Assembly (NCBI GenBank): GCA_964506905.1
Contig: CAZDNW010000016.1
Coordinates: 1 to 19,540, forward strand
Source: JALWZX01 sp964506905
GTDB taxonomy: Bacteria > Patescibacteriota > WWE3 > 2-01-FULL-39-13
Direction: 5' to 3'
Length of the DNA stretch: 19,540 bases
Part shown: positions 1-7,265 of the stretch, one piece after another
Layout: each line of letters begins with the position of its first letter
Numbering within the stretch: position 1 is the first letter of the stretch
Program-made: the position numbers and the translations under genes
The notes under the pieces: model-generated
Databases searched by the model: none
The model's input: only the letters and a program-made list of their open reading frames with translations
What the model was told of the DNA's origin: nothing

Positions 1-305
1 AAGTTGGCCTCTTTCTAGATCTTGCAGTAGCGCCAGAATATCAAGGCATTGGTATTGGGGGTTATATTTTTGATAAACGATTAGAAAGGATATTGGCATT
101 ATCAAAATCATTAGATGAAAAAGGTAATTTAATAATAGTTGGGCGCACATTAGAAACACAAAAAGCACAATTTGAAGGAAATTACAAAGCTCGTAGGCTA
201 GAACCCGTTGCACGGTACATAGATAATCCTAATGAAGTTCTGTGTGTTGCGAGCATAGAAGATGTATCGAAAAGTCTGTTTGATAAACCCTGGCGATTTT
301 TTTAA
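1..305 (+). CDS. GNAT-family N-acetyltransferase, C-terminal part
   Basis: The reading frame is already open at position 3 and ends with TAA at 303-305, so only about the last 100 residues are in the window. The visible start reads VGLFLDLAVAPEYQGIGIGG, which matches motif A of GNAT acetyltransferases: a beta strand followed by the Q-x-x-G-x-G acetyl-CoA pyrophosphate loop. GNAT enzymes move an acetyl group from acetyl-CoA to an amine. The substrate cannot be told from this fragment. The TTG at 93 is internal to the frame and is not the real start, because the GNAT motif lies upstream of it. The end is rich in aromatic residues (WRFF). A 13-bp inverted repeat follows. Confidence 0.75.
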   Translation, partial: VGLFLDLAVAPEYQGIGIGGYIFDKRLERILALSKSLDEKGNLIIVGRTLETQKAQFEGNYKARRLEPVARYIDNPNEVLCVASIEDVSKSLFDKPWRFF

Positions 306-319
306 TTATTTATTTCGGC

Positions 320-366
320 AACTATGGTTTGGTACTAAATATAAATAAAAATGCCAAACCATAGTT
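320..366. repeat. 13-bp perfect inverted repeat between two genes
   Basis: The arms at 320-332 (AACTATGGTTTGG) and 354-366 (CCAAACCATAGTT) are exact reverse complements around a 21-nt AT-rich loop. It lies between the GNAT stop and the M20 peptidase start. It could end transcription of the GNAT gene, but no T-run follows the right arm, so a canonical intrinsic terminator is doubtful. A dyad operator or an RNA-stability hairpin are alternatives. Confidence 0.6.
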
Positions 367-382
367 ATCACAATATAAAAAC

Positions 383-1483
383 ATGACATTATTAAACTTA
401 ACTAAAAAATTAATAGAAATTCCAAGCTATGTTGACAATAAAAACAACGAAACAAATCTTGGCAATTTTATATACCAATACTTAAAACAAAATTTACCTT
501 GGTTAAATGTTGAAAAACAAATAGTAGAAAATAACAGATTTAATATTATCGCATTACCTAAAGGTAAGGTAAACATGGTGTTTCTATCACATATGGATAC
601 AGTTAACCCAATAGGAAACATTAAAAAGCAATTAACACCAATTGTTAAAAATAACAAACTTTATGGTCTTGGCAGTGCTGATATGAAAAGTGGCATGGCA
701 ACGGCCATAAAGGTAGTAGAATCTATTGGTGAAAATAGTAAGACAGGGCTTATCTTTGATATAGATGAAGAATATTATTTTAAAGGTGTAACTAAACTCA
801 TCAAAGATATTTACATTTCACCAAAACTTATAATTTGCCCAGAACCAACTAATCTAAGAGTAATCAACGGTTGCAGGGGAATTTTAGAAATAGAATTAGA
901 GATCAGAGGAAAAAGTGGACACGCTTCAAGACCTAATGATGGTACAAACGCAATTGAACTTGCAGTTGATTTAGTTAAACAACTTTCGGTTAAATTACAA
1001 CAACTAGACAATAAAGAAATTGGCAAATCCACAATAAACCTCGCATTTTTAGAAGGTGGAATTTATACAGAAAATGTCAAGCAAAAGTATAAAATACAAG
1101 CTAACGCTATACCAGATTATGCAAGGTTGATTATAGATATAAGGCCCGCATTTAGTAACACAAAAGCAGTTTCTAAATTAACAAAAAAAATTATAACTAA
1201 CCTTAATGGAACTTTGATTTCCTACAAAACAAACCTAAATTTGCAGGGCTATTTGGCAAAAAGAAAACTAATAGAGCAATATTTACCAAAAAATGTACTA
1301 TTTGCAAAAGACTTAGATACATTTGGTTTTTATGAAGCATCTATTATTAGCAATTCACTAAAAATACCTGCAATTAGTTTTGGCCCAACAGGTAAAGGAC
1401 ACATCGAAAACGAATGTGTTGATATTGATAGTATTTACAAAACAGAAAAAATATTTCAAGAAATAATAAGAAAAGTAAACTAA
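383..1483 (+). CDS. M20-family metallopeptidase (ArgE/DapE/CPG2-like)
   Basis: The product is a zinc hydrolase of the family that includes acetylornithine deacetylase, succinyl-diaminopimelate desuccinylase and carboxypeptidase G2. Key family residues are visible in order: H70 and D72 in LSHMDTV, D100 in GLGSADMKSG, the catalytic and bridging pair E129/E130 in DIDEE, E154 in CPEPT, the lid-domain histidine H180 in GKSGHASRP, and the last metal ligand H340 in GKGHIENE. The length of 366 residues is typical. There is no signal peptide, so the protein is likely cytosolic. No arginine or lysine biosynthesis genes are nearby, so a precise substrate should not be assigned; a dipeptidase or amino-acid deacylase role is equally possible. 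The start is the first ATG that gives a full N-terminal helix. Confidence 0.9.
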   Translation: MTLLNLTKKLIEIPSYVDNKNNETNLGNFIYQYLKQNLPWLNVEKQIVENNRFNIIALPKGKVNMVFLSHMDTVNPIGNIKKQLTPIVKNNKLYGLGSADMKSGMATAIKVVESIGENSKTGLIFDIDEEYYFKGVTKLIKDIYISPKLIICPEPTNLRVINGCRGILEIELEIRGKSGHASRPNDGTNAIELAVDLVKQLSVKLQQLDNKEIGKSTINLAFLEGGIYTENVKQKYKIQANAIPDYARLIIDIRPAFSNTKAVSKLTKKIITNLNGTLISYKTNLNLQGYLAKRKLIEQYLPKNVLFAKDLDTFGFYEASIISNSLKIPAISFGPTGKGHIENECVDIDSIYKTEKIFQEIIRKVN

Positions 1484-1540
1484 CAGCGTAAGGATATTAA
1501 GCGTTTATCTATACAAATGTAATACTACAAATAAAAACAA

Positions 1541-1549
1541 TGCTATACT
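1541..1549 (+). promoter_or_regulatory. Extended -10 promoter of the Memo-AMMECR1 gene (leaderless)
   Basis: TGCTATACT carries an extended -10 (TG-n-TATACT). Only 6 nt separate it from the ATG at 1556, so transcription is expected to start at or very near the start codon. There is no good -35 box, which an extended -10 can tolerate, and no Shine-Dalgarno. Confidence 0.55.
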
Positions 1550-1555
1550 AATTCT

Positions 1556-3217
1556 ATGAAACTTGGAATGGGTTTTATAGCAGGAACAACAATTATTGTA
1601 GTTCTATTGGTTGTACTTGTTACATCAGTAGTGTATTTTAATGATTTTGATACTAAAAAAACTGATAACCAAAATAAAGAACCAGAAAAAAATATAAACA
1701 CAGAAAAATCTAGCATAAAATCATTAGACGAAGTTATTAATTCTAAAACAACAAAAATGGCAGATACAAAGAATATAACTGATAACCAATTTATTAGAAA
1801 ACCATCTGTAGCTGGGCAGTTTTATCCAGCGGATAAACAAGAGTTAGAAAAGCAGTTAGAAACAGCATTTTCTGGTGCAGAGTATAACCCTGTTGAAAAT
1901 TTAAGAGTTATGATAGTTCCACATGCGGGGTTGCAATATTCAGGAAGTGTTGGTGCTAAAGCATATAGTAGAATTCCACATAATAAAAAGAGATTTATTA
2001 TTATTGCTAATAGTCATTCGGATTATTTAGATCACATTGCAATTTATAACAAAGGTGCATGGCAAACACCTTTAGGAACTGTAAGTATAGATGAGCCATA
2101 TGCTAATTATTTGATTGATGAAAATGTTGGAATTAAAAGCGATTTAGACGCATTTAAGGACCACACTATTGAGATGCAAGTTTTGATGCTACAGCATTTA
2201 TTTAAGAATAACGATTTTGAAATTATTCCGATATTAATTACAAAACCAACACCCCAACAAGAAGAAATGTTAGCATCAAAACTTGCCAACATCTTAAATA
2301 AAGACACACTTTTAATAGTTAGCTCTGATTTATCACATTATCCTAAGTATGATGACGCAGTAAATGTAGATTCTAAAACCATAGATTCTATACTAACAGG
2401 AAACGAAAACACATTTAGATCAAACATCAAAGAATATGAACACAAAAACATAGACAATTTGAGCACTTATGCCTGTGGATACGAATCAATCGCACTCGCC
2501 CTAAATGTATCACAAAAGTTGAACAATTTGGATTTTACAAAACTTTTTTATGCAAATTCTGGCGATATTACGGGTGATCATTCTAGGATTGTGGGATATT
2601 CCGCTATTATAGGAACAGGTGATAAATATATTTCAGAATCTTTAAATAACTTATCAGAAAGTGCCAAAACCGAAGCGTTAGAAATTGCACGAAATGCTAT
2701 TTGGGCAGGATTAAATCAAAAAAATCCTAGTGATACAAAATTAGAAGTTGTAAATTTACCTAAAAACATAGAACTTTACTACCCTGCTGGTGCGTTTGTA
2801 ACACTAAAAAAGAATGAAAATTTACGAGGATGTATTGGGCATTTTGAAACTGATGAATTAAAACGCCCTTTATACAAGGTGATTCACGATGCAGCTATTG
2901 ACGCAGCGTTTAATGATCCAAGATTTAGTGATTTAACAAAAGAAGAATTTAATGAGGTGGAAATTGAAATTTCAATTATGACACCAAGAAAAACTATAAA
3001 TTCCTACAAAGAAATAGAATTAGGAAAAGACGGTGTTGTAGTAACAAATGGTGCAAATTCAGGAACATTCTTACCAGTAGTTGCTCGTGATACTGGATGG
3101 ACATTAGATAAATTTATGTCTGAATTATGCAGCCAAAAAGCACAACTTTCACCTACTTGCTATTTAGACCCTAATACTAAAATTGAAACATTTGAAACTG
3201 TTGAGTTTGGGGAATAA
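1556..3217 (+). CDS. Membrane-anchored Memo-AMMECR1 fusion protein
   Basis: Residues 5-28 form one hydrophobic segment, probably a signal anchor, followed by a charged linker to about residue 78. Residues 82-355 are a Memo-like domain (AmmeMemoRadiSam protein B) starting SVAGQFYPAD. It keeps the expected metal-pocket residues H123 (PHAGLQYSG), H154 (NSHSD), H203 (DHTIEMQ), H261 (SSDLSHYP) and C307 (ACGYES). Residues 370-553 are an AMMECR1-like domain (protein A) with the LRGCIG signature at 423-428. In many prokaryotes A and B occur with a radical SAM protein; none is seen here. The N-terminal anchor would place both domains outside the membrane if its orientation is N-in, which is an inference. 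The biochemical role of the fused family is unsettled. The last 95 codons recur as a diverged fragment at 6783-7067. The stop abuts the stop of the convergent ASCH gene with no gap. Confidence 0.88.
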   Translation: MKLGMGFIAGTTIIVVLLVVLVTSVVYFNDFDTKKTDNQNKEPEKNINTEKSSIKSLDEVINSKTTKMADTKNITDNQFIRKPSVAGQFYPADKQELEKQLETAFSGAEYNPVENLRVMIVPHAGLQYSGSVGAKAYSRIPHNKKRFIIIANSHSDYLDHIAIYNKGAWQTPLGTVSIDEPYANYLIDENVGIKSDLDAFKDHTIEMQVLMLQHLFKNNDFEIIPILITKPTPQQEEMLASKLANILNKDTLLIVSSDLSHYPKYDDAVNVDSKTIDSILTGNENTFRSNIKEYEHKNIDNLSTYACGYESIALALNVSQKLNNLDFTKLFYANSGDITGDHSRIVGYSAIIGTGDKYISESLNNLSESAKTEALEIARNAIWAGLNQKNPSDTKLEVVNLPKNIELYYPAGAFVTLKKNENLRGCIGHFETDELKRPLYKVIHDAAIDAAFNDPRFSDLTKEEFNEVEIEISIMTPRKTINSYKEIELGKDGVVVTNGANSGTFLPVVARDTGWTLDKFMSELCSQKAQLSPTCYLDPNTKIETFETVEFGE

Positions 3218-3354
3218 TTAAATCTTAATCTTATTAACATCTTCAACGCATATCCAAGAAGCCATTGCGCCAAAGCCACTTTTATTTATACTAAAAGGTT
3301 CGATTTTTGTTGGCTTTTTAAGAAAAATTATTATCGTATAGCGTTTACCCTTAA
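2933..3354. repeat. Parent copy of a 422-nt dispersed duplication
   Basis: This stretch covers the end of the Memo-AMMECR1 gene and the 3' part of the convergent ASCH gene. It aligns without gaps to 6783-7204. By eye there are 18 mismatches in 422 positions, about 96% identity. Both genes are intact here, so this is taken as the parental locus. Confidence 0.95.
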
Positions 3355-3649
3355 CATAATCTTTTATCTCTTTTGTTATATCATCAGTACCTAAATCTTT
3401 TGAACTATATTTTTCTAATAATTTATTTATCTTATCTTTTGTTAAATTTTCATATTGTTCAACCTTATCAACAATAGCTTTAACAGTTACAGGTTCGCCA
3501 GAATCTTTGAAATAAATAGTATCTCCTTTTTTAATACAGCTCCATGGTTTATACCTATTTTTATACCATCTTGTTTCTATTGTTTTTTCGCCTGCTAGTA
3601 TTTTGTTGGTTAGTCCCCAACTTTTTTTCATAATTGCTATGTGTTGCAT
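3218..3649 (-). CDS. ASCH-domain protein
   Basis: This small protein of 143 residues has the hallmarks of the ASCH fold in the PUA superfamily. These are an N-terminal G-E-K-T-I-E-T-R motif (residues 20-27), a following KKGD turn (about 40-43), and a C-terminal strand ending SGFGAMASWICVEDV. ASCH domains are thought to bind RNA or modified nucleotides, and some are nucleases or hydrolases; the exact role cannot be read here. It lies 18 nt after the stop of the unknown membrane protein gene on the same strand, so the two are probably co-transcribed. No promoter or Shine-Dalgarno was seen in front of it. Its last 45 codons are duplicated at 7068-7204. Confidence 0.8.
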   Translation of the reverse strand: MQHIAIMKKSWGLTNKILAGEKTIETRWYKNRYKPWSCIKKGDTIYFKDSGEPVTVKAIVDKVEQYENLTKDKINKLLEKYSSKDLGTDDITKEIKDYVKGKRYTIIIFLKKPTKIEPFSINKSGFGAMASWICVEDVNKIKI

Positions 3650-3667
3650 ATCTGTTGAGACGAACTA

Positions 3668-4915
3668 TCAATAAAGCCTATCTAAGCTATCTATCATATA
3701 TACAAAATCTAAAACATTTTTGTATTCATCAAGTTTTTTAGGTGATTCTATAATAATGTGTTGAGAATATAATAACCACGGATTATCATATATTGATGAA
3801 TCATAAGTAAACGCAATACTTGATACACTTAGGTTTTCCGAATTTCCTTTTTGTAATACGGGTTCTAGATATAATTTACCACTCCTAGAACTTAGCAAAA
3901 CTATATCTACTAAACCACAGCCCGAATTGCAACAGGTACATCCAGAAGTAGACAAAAAATCACAACTAATATCAAGATATTCTTTTCTCCTTAATTCCAT
4001 GCAAAATTTAGCGTTTATATCATCATTTTCGTACACAAATTCATAATCATTTAACACATAGTTATAACCTTCAGGTAAATAATATTCATAATCATTATAA
4101 GGATCTGTTTCATTTGGTTCACGCTTTCTACGATTCACATAATTAAACAGTTCACTATAACCCGCACTATAATAATAACCGTTTTTTACTTCCTTATAAT
4201 TGGATGCAATCTTTATTAGTTTAGATAACTGCTTTTCATTTTTAGAGTGTACATAAATCGTTGCCACTTCTCTTTTGTTATGTTTTGATTGCAATGTATC
4301 AGATTTAAACCAATAGCCATTCTGTCCTTCATATATGTACCCTTGTAAATTGTTCGTAGAATACTTTTTCATTTTTTTAAAAAATGCGTCACTTAATGTC
4401 CCATCTTCTAATAGAAAATATTGATAATCCGTTCCTGTTGTATTAGCCATCAATATAAAATCATAATCACTTATAAATGCCGGAACCATAATGTTTTTTT
4501 CATATTTGGGAATAAACAAGTAATTTTGTGGGGAATTATATTCACGTTCATATTGAATCTCAGAAATATAAAAATCGTCTTTTATGGAGTATTTAGGATA
4601 CAAAGTTTGATTAGTGAATTTATCAGAATCATAATAATCTAAAGTAAAATCGTAACCTTCTTCATTGTTATCTGATGAATCACACCAAGTTGTTTCTTTC
4701 GCAGAATCTTGCGGATTATTTTCTTGTACATTTATTTCTTCATTATTGGTGGAAGTATCAATACTTTTATCTTTAATAGATTTTGTAATATTACTACACT
4801 TTATCCGTTCTATTTCTTTAACATGATATGAATAAGATAGACAAAAAGAAACACTCAGCAAAATAATGATTAAAACTATTGGTGTCAAAATAATGTATTT
4901 TTTGTTTATTTTCAT
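3668..4915 (-). CDS. Membrane-anchored protein of unknown function with a Cys cluster
   Basis: I do not recognise this protein. The N-terminus has lysines followed by one hydrophobic segment (residues about 8-28), consistent with a signal anchor or uncleaved signal. Then comes a low-complexity Asn/Ser/Glu linker to about residue 80 and a large Tyr/Asp-rich domain likely outside the membrane. Near the C-terminus there is a tight cysteine cluster, GCTCCNSGCG (cysteines near 326, 328, 329 and 333), which could bind metal or form disulfides. I chose the ATG at 4915; a TTG at 4921 would add two residues. A TATATT hexamer upstream would give a very short leader. The stop is TGA followed at once by TAG. 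It precedes the ASCH gene, with which it may form an operon. Confidence 0.75.
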   Translation of the reverse strand: MKINKKYIILTPIVLIIILLSVSFCLSYSYHVKEIERIKCSNITKSIKDKSIDTSTNNEEINVQENNPQDSAKETTWCDSSDNNEEGYDFTLDYYDSDKFTNQTLYPKYSIKDDFYISEIQYEREYNSPQNYLFIPKYEKNIMVPAFISDYDFILMANTTGTDYQYFLLEDGTLSDAFFKKMKKYSTNNLQGYIYEGQNGYWFKSDTLQSKHNKREVATIYVHSKNEKQLSKLIKIASNYKEVKNGYYYSAGYSELFNYVNRRKREPNETDPYNDYEYYLPEGYNYVLNDYEFVYENDDINAKFCMELRRKEYLDISCDFLSTSGCTCCNSGCGLVDIVLLSSRSGKLYLEPVLQKGNSENLSVSSIAFTYDSSIYDNPWLLYSQHIIIESPKKLDEYKNVLDFVYMIDSLDRLY

Positions 4916-4960
4916 TTTCAAGAGTTAATATAATAATACATAAAACCCACACTGAAATCA

Positions 4961-5884
4961 CTAATTAATTAACTGATTCAATAATTCCTTACGCAAAATA
5001 ACATTTGGTGTATATATTAATAATTTTTTGTCATCAAACTTTAGGTTATCACTAAACTTTCTGGTTAAATTTATTATAAACTTATATGTTTTTTTATCTT
5101 TGCACATAATTATATTTCTGTTTTTTCCTATTTCTATCAAATTTAGAAATGAATATTCTTTTTTTGAGGAATTTAAAAATTGTTGCAATACATCAAGTTT
5201 ATCTTTAAATAATTTATCGGCCTTCCATATCTCAAGTTGCCCAATCATTAAGTTATTTTCTATTTTGGAATCATTTTTTAATGCACTTAACAAATCATCC
5301 TCTATTGCATTTTGTACTTCTTTAAAATAGTTTTCTTCAAAATTTTTGTGGAATTCAAAGTAACTTTTGAGTTCCTCATATGAATCTTTGTCTTCTTGTT
5401 GTGTTATTTTAGCTTGAAAGTTTAGAGTGTTTGAGATTATGGCGGCTGCCAATAATTCTGCAGAAATTGGTGATATTTTGGTATGCATACCACTTTTCTT
5501 ATATCTTCTCCAAACTAAAGTGGCAGCCGCCCCAATCCATTCAATAATTGCTCTATCACCTATTCGCTCATACCAATATTCTTCAAACCCTTTGTGGTGA
5601 TCTATTACTTCAGCAACCTTACCCTCTTTGACAAATTTAGGAAACATCTCAGGATTTGAAACATCAACTATTATCACACTAAAATTGCGGTTGAATTCCT
5701 CATAATTAAATTGAGTTTTATAAAATTTATACTTTTTATACTTTGAAACAATACTGTAATTTAGTTCGCCTTCTATTATGACTTCATTAGGTTTAGCTTC
5801 TAAATCAAGTAACTCTTTATAAGCATATAAACATGCAAACGCATCTATATCTGCAAATTTGCAACCTGTGGTGAGTATATACAT
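4961..5884 (-). CDS. DHH-family phosphoesterase (PPX/PPase-like)
   Basis: This is a Mn-dependent phosphoesterase related to family II pyrophosphatases and exopolyphosphatases. Motif I is CKFADIDAF (D12, D14), motif II is VDVSNP (D74), and motif III is the diagnostic DHH at residues 95-97. The fourth motif reads ISNTLNF at 151-157, where most relatives have SDT, so a usual metal-ligand Asp appears as Asn152. Motif I lacks the His of typical PPases and looks more like the PPX1/Prune style (GNE-x-x-DLD). The 307-residue length leaves room for a C-terminal DHHA2-type domain, but that part is divergent. The likely substrate is pyrophosphate, polyphosphate or a short nucleotide; which one is uncertain. 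It has its own leaderless-type promoter and no signal peptide. Confidence 0.8.
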   Translation of the reverse strand: MYILTTGCKFADIDAFACLYAYKELLDLEAKPNEVIIEGELNYSIVSKYKKYKFYKTQFNYEEFNRNFSVIIVDVSNPEMFPKFVKEGKVAEVIDHHKGFEEYWYERIGDRAIIEWIGAAATLVWRRYKKSGMHTKISPISAELLAAAIISNTLNFQAKITQQEDKDSYEELKSYFEFHKNFEENYFKEVQNAIEDDLLSALKNDSKIENNLMIGQLEIWKADKLFKDKLDVLQQFLNSSKKEYSFLNLIEIGKNRNIIMCKDKKTYKFIINLTRKFSDNLKFDDKKLLIYTPNVILRKELLNQLIN

Positions 5885-5890
5885 TTAATT

Positions 5891-5896
5891 ATTATA
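5891..5896 (-). promoter_or_regulatory. -10 box of the DHH gene (leaderless)
   Basis: On the minus strand the sequence is a perfect TATAAT, followed by 6 nt and then the ATG of the DHH gene. Transcription should begin at the start codon. No convincing -35 box was found at the usual distance. Confidence 0.55.
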
Positions 5897-5928
5897 CTAA
5901 CACAAGAATCATGTAATTTTATAACCCC

Positions 5929-6663
5929 CTACTCTCTCGCATACTTTTCAGCAAAATTCCTTAAAACCTTAAAAGGTTCAGTTATCACCTCATTTTTTAT
6001 TTCATCTATTAACTCTTCTGCACTTTCAGGGGGGAAATAACCATAATCTTTATATATATTTATTCTAACTTCAAACTCATCGGGGTCAGCTTCAGGGTGA
6101 AACTGTGTTGCATAAATATTATTTTTAACCCTAAACATTTCAACCGGACAAGTGTCAGAATATACTAACAATACAGCTTCTGCTGGTGCGATTTCACAAG
6201 CTTCTTTGTGCCCAACTAACGCTCTAAATTTATCTGGCACACCTTTTAATATAGGATCATTTTTACCTTCTTCTGTTAAATATAAATCAACAGCCGAAAC
6301 AGGTTCAGCATATTTTTTTGTAACAGGAACACCAAAATAAGTTCCCATTAATCCATTTCCAGAACACACTCCAAGATAGGGAAAATCTCTTTTTACGATT
6401 TTATCTGCAATTTCTAACATTTCTTTTTCCACTCTTTTTTGCGTATCACTTTTTTCATCTTCTGGAGTTGTAAAATCAAATGGACTTCCACCTACTATAA
6501 CTGCAGAATAATCATCTAAGTTAATCTTCGGCAAAGGCCCCTGCTCTACCCTTATTCTTTCAACATCGTTTTTTCTTAAATCAGCCCTTTTTAATATCGC
6601 GTTAAATTCGCTATTTGCCGCTTCATCTTCTGCTCTTGATTGTATTATTAAAAAAGGTTTCAT
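5929..6663 (-). CDS. Class I glutamine amidotransferase (GMP synthase-like domain)
   Basis: This is a stand-alone GATase1 domain of 244 residues. The nucleophile elbow is LGVCSGNGLMG with Cys100. The other two members of the triad are His189 and Glu191 in QFHPEAD. The oxyanion strand is IVGGSPFDFT (56-65). Such proteins release ammonia from glutamine or hydrolyse gamma-glutamyl compounds. No synthetase partner is nearby, so this is more likely a free-standing GMP synthase-like GATase than a subunit of GuaA, CarA or TrpG. The HPEAD motif in place of HPE followed by other residues is common in this subgroup. There is no signal peptide. It has a good promoter right at its start codon. Confidence 0.85.
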   Translation of the reverse strand: MKPFLIIQSRAEDEAANSEFNAILKRADLRKNDVERIRVEQGPLPKINLDDYSAVIVGGSPFDFTTPEDEKSDTQKRVEKEMLEIADKIVKRDFPYLGVCSGNGLMGTYFGVPVTKKYAEPVSAVDLYLTEEGKNDPILKGVPDKFRALVGHKEACEIAPAEAVLLVYSDTCPVEMFRVKNNIYATQFHPEADPDEFEVRINIYKDYGYFPPESAEELIDEIKNEVITEPFKVLRNFAEKYARE

Positions 6664-6670
6664 GTAAAGT

Positions 6671-6698
6671 ATTATAAAAATAATTATGAGGAATTCAA
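6671..6698 (-). promoter_or_regulatory. Promoter of the GATase gene (leaderless)
   Basis: The minus strand shows TTGAAT (6693-6698), a 16-nt spacer and TATAAT (6671-6676). The ATG follows 7 nt later. The -35 box overlaps a GAATTC-containing motif (6684-6697) that recurs in other intergenic regions. Confidence 0.6.
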
Positions 6699-6739
6699 CC
6701 GTTTATTATATCAACATAGCAAAATCACAAGAGTAACAA

Positions 6740-6784
6740 ATAAGATGGAGCCTCGGGTGAGATTCGAACTCACGACCTACGGTT
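6740..6784. repeat. 45-nt direct repeat, left copy (att-like, tRNA-Thr 3' half)
   Basis: This is identical over 45 nt to 8305-8349. It covers the last base of the anticodon loop, the 3' side of the anticodon stem, the variable loop, the T arm, the acceptor 3' side, CCA, and 6 nt beyond. This is the segment that tyrosine integrases commonly duplicate when an element enters a tRNA gene. Confidence 0.9.
6746..6784 (-). pseudogene. Truncated tRNA-Thr (3' half only)
   Basis: Read on the minus strand, this contains nucleotides 39-77 of the tRNA-Thr(UGU) gene at 8311-8387, including a complete T arm and encoded CCA. The 5' half, with the D arm and anticodon, is absent. In its place sits a fragment of the AMMECR1 coding sequence. 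It cannot fold into a tRNA. Confidence 0.92.
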
Positions 6785-7067
6785 AACAAAAGAAGAATTT
6801 GATAATGTGGAAATTGAAATTTCAATTATGACACCAAGAAAAACTATAAATTCCTACAAAGAAATAGAATTAGGAAAAGACGGTGTTGTAGTAACAAATG
6901 GCGCAAATTCAGGAACATTCTTACCAGTAGTTGCTCGTGATACTGGATGGACATTAGATAAATTTATGTCTGAATTATGCAGTCAAAAAGCACAACTTTC
7001 ACCTACTTGCTATTTAGACCTTAACACTAGAATTGAAACATTTGAAACTGTTGAGTTTGGGGAATAA
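6783..7067 (+). pseudogene. AMMECR1 C-terminal fragment (diverged copy)
   Basis: This copies codons 460-553 of the Memo-AMMECR1 gene plus its stop, with 8 substitutions in the coding part. It lacks the Memo domain, the LRGCIG motif and any start region, so it is not expected to work. A GTG at 6807 opens an 86-codon frame, but that is a by-product of the copied sequence. The 5' edge is fused directly to the tRNA remnant, sharing TT at the junction. Confidence 0.9.
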
Positions 7068-7204
7068 TTAAATCTTAATCTTATCAACATCATCAACACA
7101 TATCCAAGAAGCCATTGCTCCAAAACCACTTTTATTTATACTAAAAGGTTCAACTTTTGTCGGATTTTTAAGAAAAATTATTATCGCATAGCGTTTACCC
7201 TTAA
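7068..7204 (-). pseudogene. ASCH-protein C-terminal fragment (diverged copy)
   Basis: On the minus strand this encodes the last roughly 45 residues of the ASCH protein at 3218-3649, ending with TAA. There are 10 base differences and five conservative amino-acid changes (for example Glu to Asp and Ile to Val). The N-terminal two thirds, including the G-E-K-T-I-E motif, are missing. Confidence 0.88.
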
Positions 7205-7207
7205 TTA

Positions 7208-7236
7208 TGGTAATTTAATGCACATAAATATTACCA
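7208..7236 (-). terminator. Weak hairpin downstream of the membrane protein gene
   Basis: TGGTAAT (7208-7214) and ATTACCA (7230-7236) are reverse complements. The hairpin lies about 30 nt past the stop of the minus-strand gene at 7266. It has no clear T-run, so termination is only a suggestion. Confidence 0.3.
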
Positions 7237-7265
7237 ACATACATCACGGTGACAATCAATATATT

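Larger units (their letters stand above)
6783..7204. repeat. Diverged second copy of the 422-nt duplication
   Basis: It aligns gap-free to 2933-3354. Homology starts at the tRNA junction and stops abruptly after 7204 inside the ASCH fragment. Mismatches are spread along the copy, so this is not an assembly echo of an identical sequence. Confidence 0.95.

Noticed and set aside
3661..3670. Possible recoded TGA (glycine or tryptophan) at the end of the anchored unknown gene
   Set aside because: The TGA is followed directly by TAG. Conserved genes use TGG and GGN normally with no internal TGA, so the standard code is enough.
6807..7067. An 86-codon open frame that could be called a small AMMECR1 gene
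   Set aside because: It is the copied tail of the 553-residue fusion gene, starts at an internal GTG with no ribosome site, and lacks most of the domain. It is listed as a pseudogene fragment.
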